From Dryococelus australis (lineage: Eukaryota; Arthropoda; Insecta; Phasmatodea; Phasmatidae), in assembly GCA_029891345.1 (NCBI GenBank), contig CM057002.1:14832295-14896294 (forward strand): 64,000 bases of DNA. Reading direction: 5' to 3'. A program made the translations under genes and the position numbers. Below, in pieces: positions 54,861-64,000 of this stretch (position 1 is its first letter; every line of letters begins with the position of its first letter). Below the pieces are notes generated by a model, which was not told the DNA's origin, ran no database searches, and was given only the letters and a program-made list of their open reading frames with translations.

Positions 54861-55132
54861 TAGAGATGGTGGCAAATCGCGAAATTTTTTTGAGCCAACA
54901 TACCTTTGATAACACTCTGATGGGCAAGGTTTTGACTCGGCTAAGTTGTTTGCAGACCAATCACGAACGTTATGCCTTATAGTAGCAGAATCCTCATTGG
55001 TCCAGTAACAAAGGGGTAGCATCTTCACACATGCATGACAGCCAACAAGGAAAGAAAACTGTCGGACATGTGTACAGTACTTTTGAATCTTAGCAAACAA
55101 TCAACTTTTCCCGCGATAAACCACCATCACTA
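54861..55132. mobile_element. hAT-like MITE family K
   Basis: TAGAGATGGTGGCAAATCGC to the inverse CCCGCGATAAACCACCATCACTA (last 15 read CACCATCACTA). About 272 bp. Flanking octamers TATATTAA and ATCATTAA are only a partial match. Confidence 0.6.
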
Positions 55133-55495
55133 ATCATTAATAATATCAATCCCGAGTTAATTTAGAAGCTTAAGTGTTGCAATCGTTTATAAGTTTGGTA
55201 TGATCTGTTCTTGTTTGGAGTGTACTTGTTGTAACCAGTGAACGGCGTCATGCGTTTTGGTTGATGTCAGCATCAACCATTCACAGGCGAGAAGTACAGA
55301 AACTACAAGTCAGTCTCCTCACGAGGAGGACGCTCAAAATACCGGCTTCTGATTCCTTGTTGTGTAAAGTGCCGACCATACATATCCTTCTTGCGCAACA
55401 CGTCCTATATATCATGTACACTGGGACTGAAGCTGTTAAATACATTTCCTGTGCAAAGTCCAAAAAATATACCAAAGTACATTAGTGTAGTTCAC
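55133..55495. other. No gene recognised
   Basis: Mirror-image short frames on both strands (55261-55485), no domain. Confidence 0.35.
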
Positions 55496-55549
55496 TTCCC
55501 TTGATGTTCTCTATTGTGAAAAAAAAATGGATTGTGTCGAAAAACCAAG

Positions 55550-55790
55550 ATGGTGGTCGAACGAATGTGAGAGACAATTGACAGCTGATGTAAACAAAGA
55601 TAGCAGTCGAATGAAGGTGAGAGACAAATGACAAACGGATGTAAGAAACAAGAGAGAAAGGAAAGAAAGAGGGGAATGAGAGGAAGAAAGAGAAAGAATG
55701 CAAGAAAGAAAAATGGGAGCACTCTAAGAAAATCCTTGGAATGCAAGAGAGGAAAATTGGAATAATAGAGCATCAAGAAACAGCATGGAA
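55550..55790 (+). repeat. Polypurine tract with ~50-bp tandem duplication
   Basis: GTCGAACGAATGTGAGAGAC and GTCGAATGAAGGTGAGAGAC repeat about 50 bp apart (55555, 55605). A long G/A-rich stretch follows (about 55645-55790). The long reverse-strand frame here is a low-complexity Phe/Ser/Leu product of that tract. Confidence 0.7.
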
Positions 55791-55820
55791 TTATAGATAT
55801 TGAAAAATTACACACTGGCC

Positions 55821-55937
55821 ACCAAAATGGCGGGTCCGAAATGGCGGCGTACTGTCTACCAGCATGGCGGAATCCCAGATGGCGGTTGCGTGACTGGAAT
55901 GGCAGAGCAGGAAGTCGGGAATCCAAGATGGCGGCCG
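55821..55937 (+). promoter_or_regulatory. Cluster of ATGGCGG motifs (YY1/PHO-like)
   Basis: Five ATGGCGG cores in about 115 bp: AAAATGGCGGG (55823), GAAATGGCGGC (55838), GCATGGCGGA (55862), AGATGGCGGT (55877) and AAGATGGCGGCC (55925). The last matches the consensus for YY1/Pleiohomeotic zinc-finger factors. Whether the sites work is unknown. Confidence 0.5.
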
Positions 55938-55989
55938 GCCGAGCCATCGAGTCACTCCTTGATCTCTGATACACCCGAATATACATTAC

Positions 55990-56878
55990 CTATCTACTGA
56001 TAATCTCAACAGTTTCTAAGACAGAGGCGTGATATTGCAAGCTTTGTTTTGAAACAAATTTTTTTTTATTCTCATCTCCGCTTGTTATTTATTATCTATG
56101 GTTCAATCAGGGAAACGTAAGACAAATATTACCTTTTCTCCTGAGTGTGCGTTACCAACTCAGGCAGCGGAAAATCTAAATTCCCCAGAATATGTAAACA
56201 CGCGTCTGCCTCTGCATTCACTAAACTGTTCGACCCTCCTACACCACGACTGCAGTGCTATCTGGAGGACATGAAGTGTATTCCGCACCGCATTCCCTGT
56301 GCTGCAGCCACAATTGCATTCCACGGATGTTCTCCGGTACAATGTTGAACAAGGTCGTGAAGGGCGATGTGCAATGTTACACTGCATAACTGGTTTGCTC
56401 CAGCCAACAGAAAACGTAAGGCCAAATATTAATTTAGTTAACAGCAAAATATTATATTGAGTGAACAAAACTTGAAAAAAAAAACGAAATTAATTTTGTT
56501 CGTCTAACAAAATAGACGCTTGAATAAACAAAACTTCTGTGTTGGGCCTCAAGAAACTGGGCTGTTAATGTTAATCAACTGTATATATTATTTGGCCAAT
56601 CATTTCATTGTCTTCGTTCGAAAATACAGCTCAAAAGTTTATTTGCAGTCATTCTCAGAGTTAGGATGGTAACAATGTTTAATAGTGATGGTTAACAATG
56701 GTATAATATCCTAACAAAACAAGTTGAACAGGAAACTAAATGATAACGATGTAAAACTTAAGGTATTTGTTTACGCACGTTGTCCAATATTTGAATGTTG
56801 TACATTAAAAAACATAGCGGTCCAACCAGTAAACACTTTGAGTGCGGTCGATAGGGCGGAGTGCGTGGAGGTCATCTA
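55990..56878. other. No gene recognised
   Basis: Opposite-strand frames at 56145-56468 overlap and have no domain. Otherwise AT-rich. Confidence 0.4.
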
Positions 56879-57104
56879 TAGGTTGTTCACTGTAAAGTAA
56901 GCAACTTTGACGCCCTACTTATTTTTTCCTTTCAGCCATTTTTAATCCTTCGACCACTTTTTAAAATAAATATTGCCCACACAGTTTGTGTATTCCACCG
57001 CATCTGGAAGTTAACGTCTAAGGGTAAAATAAAATGTATTTATTGGCTACTATTCGAAATGAGAGGGCTTTCATAAGTGCTCACATTACCATGAATAGCC
57101 TGTA
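56879..57104 (+). mobile_element. MITE family C copy 5
   Basis: TAGGTTGTTCACTGTAAAGT to CTCACATTACCATGAATAGC, with the family interior AATAAATATTGCCCACACAG. Confidence 0.72.
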
Positions 57105-57329
57105 CATACGTTCGAATCGCGGGCAGACTTATAAATTTCTGAATTCTAACCGAAACTGTTTGATGTGCATTTATGTAATTTTTATATTTCGGGGCAACCA
57201 AATAAGAAAAAAAAATAATATTTTGTTCTCAACAACAAAAATATTTCATCACCCCTATACAAACAACTGGATTTGTTGCACCAAAAAAAAAACTTTTCTT
57301 TAATTCAAAGAAACCCATTTCTCAGTGTA

Positions 57330-57450
57330 AAACCGGGTGAGGTCGAGCAGTCGCAAAACCACAGGTCTCGCATTCAGGAGGTCCTGGGTTCGATTCCCGG
57401 TCTGGTCATTCCTATCCATGTTTTCCAGGGTTTTCCGAAATTACTCCAGT
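57330..57450 (+). mobile_element. tRNA-derived SINE of a second family
   Basis: AGGTCGAGCAGTCGCAAAAC (A-box region) and GGGTTCGATTCCCGG (B box), followed by a body with TTTTCCAGGGTTTTCCGAAA that does not match the main SINE. Short or 3'-truncated by the family E element at 57470. Confidence 0.6.
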
Positions 57451-57469
57451 TTAATGCTTGGATGGTTCC

Positions 57470-57935
57470 TTAATTCTTTGAGGAGAATGCACGTATATAC
57501 TCGGGGCTACGTTTATATGGACATGTCTGTGCTCTTGAAGACATAACTCGCACTTTAATAGTGTTACTGTTTCGCTGGACTTTAGCGGAATCTATGTAAA
57601 CTATCACAAACAGTCAACATTTCCCGTTCGTAAGAATAAAACTGATGTTTTAAATAATTTCGGAAATGCCCACGGCGAATTGTCAAACCTGTAACATCAG
57701 TCGTGACATATTAATTGGTACACAGTCAACGGGCGACTTAATAGGTCGATGGCCAGCCAATAATAAACGTTGCAGAGTGCAGCAGGCCTGTCCGGCGTAG
57801 CCAGGACCAATATGACGACGGTAAATGGAAATACAGACACCAACATAACTGATATTGCTATAGTGGATCATACAGGCAGCTCACGTCAGTCTTGTCTTCA
57901 GTGCCAATGAATGTGTGTCGTCATCAGTGTGTTAA
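57470..57935 (+). mobile_element. piggyBac-like MITE family E copy 2
   Basis: TTAA at 57470-57473 and 57932-57935. It matches 30330-30790 throughout (GTCAACATTTC, GTACACAGTCAACGGGCG, GGTAAATGGAAATACAGA). The left CCC is mutated to TTC and the right reads GTG. Confidence 0.85.
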
Positions 57936-58158
57936 TACAGGCCCTGGCCTATTACTTCCCCATTCCTGAATGTATAATGTTTCCTTACTAAGGCGTTCTC
58001 GTCCCGAGAAATTCAAAAACACCTAATAACTGAATATTTTAAGACGAAGTAGCATTTTATGGCATGTATTTGTTTCTTGATATCGAAGTGGTTGCAGCGA
58101 TATGTTTTTGAATAAACTCTCATATTAATCATGCACCACTGCTAAACGCTGCAGTAAA

Positions 58159-58200
<42 letters not shown>

Positions 58201-59159
58201 GACACATGTTCTTGTCATTTGTGAATTTGTGAAATTACTCTTCTGCGGGAAATATCTGTTTCCTTTCCTTTGTTATTTTATACACGGCATACTTTTATCA
58301 CATTGACAATCCGAGTTTCAAAAGGGAAAATATTGCATTAAAGGGTTCATAATATAATGAATATTAAAATATAGCAACGAGCTACGTGGGAAAAAAAAAG
58401 TAATCTGTGGAAACCCGACTAACTAATTTAGTGTGATATTTTTCAATTTAAATTTCCAAATGCCAAGTGTGACAAAGGGTTAATTATAACTAAATTAGAA
58501 ATATAGCTACAAAAATGCAGAAAAATTTCCGGAAAAAAATACAAATTCAGTATTTGAATATTTTACGAATCCCTATCACGTGTAGATAAGAGATTAAATT
58601 CGATAAATCCCTGCGGGTAACACACATTTATTGGTTAATAACATGTCACTCTATAATTTCCGAATTATTGGGGATGTTTTCACCCATCAAATTTTCACGG
58701 TAGGCATTACAGGCAAAAGTAAAATGTGCCAACAGTATGAATGTTACTATTACACTAATTTTTGGTTATATGTAAGCCGTCAGTATGTAGTGTTCCTCTT
58801 AATGCAATATACTGCTAAGATATTAACGTAAAAGTAACTGTAAGTACTTTTATAACAACGTTACGGCCTTACTGTACTGGCAACATTTAAGTGATATTCA
58901 TCTTGCGGCAAAACCAATCTCGTGTTGAATTAATGTTAACATTTGTATTTAAAATGTTCTTGAATTTTACTTAACAATTCCATGTAAAATAAATCAAACA
59001 CTAGTATTTTATCACAGAAAGAAATATTACCAACGAAAAAAGAAATTACAGCCGTACGGGGAATTGAATCCACGCCTCGAGGGCTTGATGTTATCTACTA
59101 TACAAAACGCCAGATTGAGTGATTTCGAATTCAACCTTTGAAAAATATCACTGGCCCCT
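57936..59159. other. No gene recognised; TA microsatellite
   Basis: A (TA)n run occupies 58161-58195. A reverse-strand B-box-like GTGGATTCAATTCCCC near 59050 suggests an old tRNA-like fragment. No gene. Confidence 0.4.
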
Positions 59160-59503
59160 TCTGAATATGACTTAATTGTCACGCTAACTGACATGTGCTC
59201 AGCAAAGTTGGTAACGAAGGAAGGAAAGTAGTTCCATGTCTGAACGTTGAATTAAAAGCGTTAGGTAAACATTCGTGAACACTGAACGGATTTCTTTTAC
59301 TTCCTGATTTTTTTAATTCTTATATGTGTAAGGTTCAACCAATTTGTGAAATATCTGCTTTACTAATAATTTCACAGTTTCATTCGATTAACGCATGAAT
59401 AACGCGATCAGGCTCATGGCAATGGTAGAAGAATATACAACGTACATAAAAGTAGATCTTAGCCAGGCTTTCAAAAGTGTCCAGTTTACCGTGAACAGTC
59501 TGT
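59160..59503 (-). mobile_element. MITE family B copy 6
   Basis: GACATGTGCTCAGCAAAGTT, TTGGTAACGAAGGAAGGAAA and the end CCAGTTTACCGTGAACAGTC. Left terminus decayed. It supplies the uninterrupted order used to recognise the nested insertion at 24064. Confidence 0.65.
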
Positions 59504-60431
59504 AATGATTCTTGCTATAAAAAGCACAAAATAACAATACTTTCACAAATTATAAAGATTGTATTATCAAAGTGTTTATACAAAGTAGTAAAAAATAAAA
59601 AAATTTTAGAAGCAGCCAACGTGAGAGATAAAGTACCAATGCTTTTCTGTGTCGAGTTTTTCTTCAAAGTCTGAATGGAGTGTTATTGACATACACAAAA
59701 ATTTCTCTACTGTCGTTTACTAAGGTTTATTTCTTCACCCCGAGGGTCGTGGAGAAAACTTGATAAAGATGGGGCTGGAATGGAATTCACGAAAATGTAA
59801 GAGTGCTTGATAAAAAAAAAAAATTAATGCAAAATATTATTCCTGGAGCGTCGCTGACTGCGCGAAGCAAATGTAATTTTTTTTTTCTCCAACGAAGTGG
59901 TTTTCGCGAAGTGTCGCAAGGGAGAAGACAGAGGAGATTGAGGATCTTACGGAGCTTAAGTCTTTATACATGGCTTCGCATGAACGTGTACTATTAAAAG
60001 TGACGTCAGAAGCGTTTTGAAGGCAAGGGCCTCGCAGCAACTTGGTTTTTGTATTCCTTTCACTACGTAAATATTTCAAGGAGAGTCTTAGGTAGGTTCT
60101 GAGATGAAGGAAGATTCACTATCTCTTTTTAACGAACGTGCGTCTGTTGGCAGACATTCGAAATAACTTTACGAAGCGAGATTCTTATTTTGTGTTTTGT
60201 TTTAGTAGACTTTGAGTAAAGCAGGGCGCAATTTTCAAATGTCGGCCAAATAAAACTGATATTTCATATGTTTATGTCTTTACCTGAATAATTTTAGTTA
60301 GTATAGTAATATTATATTTAATCAGACATTTTGATTGGTTGAGAGTTCAGCCGTACGTACGTACGTAGGGAGTAAGTTGAAGCTCTCTCCCTTTCTATTA
60401 TATGTACGTACGCTAAGTGTGAATGTTGATA
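59504..60431. other. No gene recognised
   Basis: Mirror frames at 59803-60079 have no domain. CCGTACGTACGTACGTAGG near 60352 is a short ACGT repeat. Confidence 0.4.
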
Positions 60432-60660
60432 TACGCTGTTCACGGTAAAGTGAGCTCTCCCAACAGCCATTAACCGCTACTAAAAGTATCTTATTGCAGC
60501 CTTAGGCATTGCAATTTAATGGAGGCGAAACGTATACACTGTGCTCATTGGTCACATTGCAATGTTTGTATTAAAAAGCAGCAGGAAGGTGGAAATTTTT
60601 ATGAGAGGAACAATTTAGAACGACCTTAAAAAAGTGCTCACTTTACCGGGAACAGCCTAT
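60432..60660 (+). mobile_element. MITE family C copy 6
   Basis: ACGCTGTTCACGGTAAAGTG to CTCACTTTACCGGGAACAGC, 229 bp. Its interior reads in the inverse direction to copy 1 (GTATACACTGTGCTCATTGG), so the family inserts in both orientations. Confidence 0.78.
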
Positions 60661-60982
60661 AAACACATGAATTTATGCAGTGTTCTACTCTGATTCATGC
60701 TGTTAAACTTCCTTAAGAGGAGTATAGTTAATGAAGTTCATGAAGGGAAGTCGGGGAAATTTAATTAAACAAAACTAATTAATTCAGGAGTAACTTAACT
60801 GATTCAAATTACAATAATTACCGCGTGATGTGGTTGGTGGGGATATGGATGGAGGTAGGTGTGTAATGGGAGGACAAGGATGTAAGGGCTACGGGCTCGT
60901 TCTCCCACCCTAGAGTGGAGACACTTACGCCAACAGCCGTTCAAAGAGGACCTACGTTGATTGACACCCCGGCCCTTAGGCT
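60661..60982. other. No gene recognised
   Basis: Non-coding spacer. Confidence 0.35.
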
Positions 60983-61574
60983 GTGTCCGAATTGTCCTCA
61001 ACTACATACTTGTGCGTACTTGTTCCCGGAAATGACGTCGTAAGTGCTGTACAAATTACAAGTGAAGTATGCTTGTGTACAAGTAAACGAAGACGTATAC
61101 TTCTCGCGTACTTGCAGAATATGTGCCGCCATTTTGAGAAGCAATTTGTAGGTTACAATCGATTTTCGACATAAATATTTTATTTAAAGTTTAATACGGC
61201 AACATTACTACTTTGCAGACATATAATGTTTAACTGAGTAAACAATTATCGCAAAGTTAACCTTAAAAAAATAGCCTAAACAATAAATTCGTATTAGGTC
61301 TGTGTTCCTAACCTACAGAAGATAAGATAAAAAAAAAAGCAATCCAAATTTGCACGAACTAAAATATTATTTAATACTTTATTTAACCTCTAATAAAACT
61401 TCCGGCAATTATCACATTTTTAGTCGGAATACATGAACATTAAAAGTGCTTAGCTGGCTAATAACATTTGCCGAAGCCAAGTAGACCGCCTGTCCGAATT
61501 CATCACTTTGGTGCCGAGGGTACGTGAAGTAGGCAAGGATGCAAGTACGCAAGTACATACCTGAATTCGGACAC
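60983..61574. mobile_element. TIR element L, ~590 bp
   Basis: GTGTCCGAATTGTCCTCAAC at the left and the inverse of GTGTCCGAATTCAGGTATGT at the right, with further internal TACTTGYGTACTTG symmetry. Non-coding. No clear target duplication. Confidence 0.65.
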
Positions 61575-61904
61575 TTGCCTCAGCCGTCATGTTCACCACA
61601 CTTCTCGTTCATGCCCACCTTCTCCGATATCCTTGATTCCTATTGGCTCTCCCTTGTGGCCTGGGAGGGGTTACCGCCATTGGATGTTGATGACACTACC
61701 GCAACCTCACTGTGAGAGCCAGACCCAGATATTCTACGTACTTCTGCATACTCCTGCATTTTCAGTCGCTGTGTTGCAGTCCTCGTTGTTTGTGAACATT
61801 GTTTTAATAACAGTCGTTGGCCGCATTTCTGCCTCACCCGGCCTCGCTTCTTGTGTTGTAATCGTAGCAAAACGTACGCTATTTAGAAGTCGAGAATCCA
61901 TCTT

Positions 61905-62274
61905 AAGGGGAATGGTGCATGAACGCAGTATATGTACCAGATTTTCTATATAATTCGTTTCCTAGAGGGTTTATAGAAATTTTTGACTCGACAAGATGCA
62001 AAATAATAATTTTAAATACCTTTTTTTTACGTTGTTATATATACTCTGTCGTCATTATTCTCGGAGCACTGATGGAAGAAAAGAAATAATTTTTGTTTTC
62101 GTATCTTAAATCAGTGCTCCGAGAATATAGAACACAGCGAATTTGTAACAATGTAAGAAGGTGCTCGAAATTGTTATTTACGTCTTATCGAGCCAAAAAT
62201 TTTGAAAAATTCTCTGTCTTACAAGTTTTAACACAAATTATAGAAATATGCAGTTTGCGTGCACCATTTCCCTT
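61905..62274. repeat. Long imperfect hairpin, ~165-bp arms
   Basis: Left arm 61905-62073, right arm 62110-62274, 36-base loop. The apex is a perfect 16-bp inverted pair (TTCTCGGAGCACTGAT at 62058 and its inverse at 62110). The base is AAGGGGAATGGTGCAT against GTGCACCATTTCCCTT. Foldback transposon or hairpin-RNA source. Confidence 0.7.
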
Positions 62275-62746
62275 CACGGAGTTCTCCAGTCTTTGCAGGA
62301 GGTCCTCGTCCATGATTGCTGCTTGTCACGGAATGGTGGAGAATTTCTTCTGCCTAAAGACAAGGTTTCCAACAGCTGAGTGACCAACTTGGGCAGGCGA
62401 GCACTTCATTCGCACCTGTGTGACAGTTGTCTCCGAGGTAAAGCGTATAGTTAGGGGCACCTGTTCTTTTGCGAAAAGATTCCTCGAGTGCTCCTAAACA
62501 CTTTAGCTAAGATCCAATTTCCCGTTTGGGAAACTTAAGTTGCCTCGTGTCTTAACAGTCTGCCTGCCAATCAAAGACATTCCATTCAGTAGAGGAACAC
62601 CCTAACTCCTACTGGCCCATTCAGTCTTCTCGCAAAGAAATGAGGACAATGAGCGAAGTAAGCTGTGTTGTGTGTACAAGTAGAATATTGACATCTAGCC
62701 TAGGCGGACATCTTTTCACGAAAAAACAGGGGGCGCTACGTCTAGT
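62275..62746. other. No gene recognised
   Basis: Non-coding spacer. Confidence 0.35.
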
Positions 62747-63031
62747 TAGGGCCAGTGATTTTTTGGCGAAAAAATCTGAGCACACAGTAGACTCCGATAC
62801 TATGTATACTCCTGAGCCGTGGTTATAACTCCATTGGCTGCTGATGCCGTTTCCGCATTTAACCGCACCACTCAGGATTGCGTAACTCCGACACTGGGCA
62901 TTAGTGATTCGTGTGCAAACAGTTAACTCTGACCAGAACATGATTCGGCCAATCAAGAAAGCTGGACGACACAACAGTGCTGTAGTCTGTATCTTGTCTT
63001 TAAACCTTTTCGCGAAATATCGCTGCTCCTA
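62747..63031. mobile_element. hAT-like MITE family M
   Basis: TAGGGCCAGTGATTTTTTGG to CGAAATATCGCTGCTCCTA, 285 bp, the size and layout of families A and F. Flanking octamers (CGTCTAGT and ACAATTGG) do not match. Mirror frames on both strands arise from it. Confidence 0.55.
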
Positions 63032-63181
63032 ACAATTGGCTATCAGCGTCACCGAGTCGTGGCGCTCAAGTTGTTGGCCAATGGCAGAAATGAAACTAAC
63101 GTACACCATCTTGGAGTTTAGTCTGTACCCACATAATAACACGATTTTTACCTGTGCCCACATATGACTATACGTGATTGG

Positions 63182-63475
63182 TAGGGATAGGAAAATTTCG
63201 CGAGTCCAGTGACCTGTAGGCTAGACTGCACAGTCCTGTGTATAATCGATCCTCTGTTGTTTGCTCATTGGTTGGTTCCCCAGTGAGTAGCCAGTGTTAC
63301 GTCACACCTGGCAGTACGAGTTTTGCCACCTGTTACCTGTCCAGTCTGCTATTGGCTTCGAGTCGTCCAGGGCGTGTTTAATAAACTGCGATCCAATTGC
63401 AAAGCAGAATTCAGTGTACACATGTTTGACGCCTACCTTGTCCTTAAATCAACTCGTGAAATGTTCCTATCTCTA
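63182..63475 (+). mobile_element. hAT-like MITE family A copy 6
   Basis: TAGGGATAGGAAAATTTCGC to TGTTCCTATCTCTA, 294 bp. Flanked by GTGATTGG (63174-63181) and GTGATTGA (63476-63483), 7 of 8 identical. The right octamer is also the left flank of the next element. Confidence 0.88.
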
Positions 63476-63483
63476 GTGATTGA

Positions 63484-63769
63484 AAGAGCCACGAGTATTT
63501 CGCGAATTCATTCGAAGGCGTGGTAGACTCCAAACACGTGTTCTTGTCTCCTGCTGTTGTGATTGGACGACAGTTGTTTAGACACGCCCCGTTTAACTTT
63601 GAGCCAGTCATAAACAGAAAGCAGTATTGTGAGTGAGTGTTTGATAGGCCTGTACAGAGGCGTCACTTGATCACAGCAACCAATAAGAGAACGATAATGT
63701 CTCGAGTGTATACAGTGCTGTCCAGCCTAGCTTGCTGCCAACTCAATCCGCGAAATACTCGTGGCTCTA
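63484..63769 (+). mobile_element. hAT-like MITE family N
   Basis: AAGAGCCACGAGTATTTCGC to the inverse GCGAAATACTCGTGGCTCTA, 286 bp. Flanked by identical GTGATTGA octamers at 63476-63483 and 63770-63777. Its interior is unrelated to family A next door. Confidence 0.88.
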
Positions 63770-63777
63770 GTGATTGA

Positions 63778-63965
63778 TTATCTAAGGAAAAAAGAAACCC
63801 TTGAAAGATGCGAGTTAAAAGCAATTATTTGCACATGTCAGAAACTGTGTAAGATGAAACAACAAATTCATAAATACTGTTGGCCAGATTTGATATATGT
63901 TATCTGCGAACGTCTGGAGGCTGATATCATCACTCATCATTAGGAAATCGCCGGATTCCACGTTA
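63778..63965. other. No gene recognised
   Basis: A 60-residue frame starts in the MITE at 63761 and has no domain. Confidence 0.35.
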
Positions 63966-64000
63966 TTAACACTTTAAGGACTACGCTCGAGTGTAGCTCG
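63966..64000 (+). mobile_element. piggyBac-like MITE family D copy 5, cut by window end
   Basis: TTAACACTTTAAGGACTACG then CTCGAGTGTAGCTCG, the family D left end. The rest lies beyond the window. Confidence 0.75.

Noticed and set aside
55492-55986. 164-residue minus-strand frame
   Set aside because: It follows from the polypurine tract and ATGGCGG cluster on the other strand; Phe/Leu/Ser-rich with no domain.
59037-59105. Reverse-strand tRNA or SINE
   Set aside because: Imperfect B box and no recognisable body or second copy. At most a decayed fragment.
62621-62974. 117-residue minus-strand frame
   Set aside because: Overlaps hAT-like MITE M and a mirror frame on the other strand; no domain.
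63476-63483. Single composite transposon 63182-63769
   Set aside because: The middle octamer repeats the outer target sequence and each element has complete termini, so two insertions explain it better.

Overview
The window is nuclear DNA from a large, repeat-rich eukaryotic genome, most likely an arthropod and probably an insect. The basis for this is tRNA-derived SINEs, dozens of short hAT-like and piggyBac-like MITEs, and one fossil Polinton/Maverick whose gene set matches the insect type. I find no intact host protein-coding gene, rRNA, functional tRNA or CRISPR. Nearly all long open frames outside the Polinton lie on repeats and are not genes.

Layout. Positions 1-32308 hold MITEs, SINEs, a 117-bp minisatellite (9576-10160, 5 units), a 92-bp satellite (26653-28583, 21 units) and short unrecognised spacers. 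Positions 32315-50604 are one 18.3-kb AT-rich Polinton with 5'-AG...CT-3' termini and a 6-bp target duplication (CAAATA). Positions 50611-64000 return to the MITE/SINE landscape, ending in a pair of different MITEs that share one target sequence and a MITE cut by the window edge.

The Polinton. In order: a major capsid protein remnant (- strand); a capsid-associated protein with a DUF8207-like part and a phospholipase-A2-like segment; a small hydrophobic/basic protein; an adenain-like cysteine protease; a fibre-like coiled-coil protein with tail-fibre repeats; a zinc ribbon; a DDE integrase with chromodomain; a block of - strand accessory genes (BRO-like, a complete secreted matrix-metalloproteinase-like gene with hemopexin repeats, and two further BRO-like copies); a small conserved protein and an unknown one; two tandem zinc-finger genes; a protein-primed DNA polymerase B with SAP-like N-terminus; and an FtsK/HerA-type packaging ATPase. 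Together these are a virion-forming module, a replication/integration module and a probable host-interaction module. Every core gene carries stops, frameshifts or lost active-site residues, so the element is a dead fossil.

Most unusual points: the Polinton's ~0.5-kb terminal repeats are in direct, not inverted, orientation, although each has inverted ends; it carries a metalloproteinase and three BRO-like genes; hAT-like MITEs sit back to back sharing one 8-bp target sequence three times (twice in the window); and the 92-bp satellite has grown out of an internal piece of a piggyBac-like MITE. Function calls are from motif recognition by eye; no database search was run.
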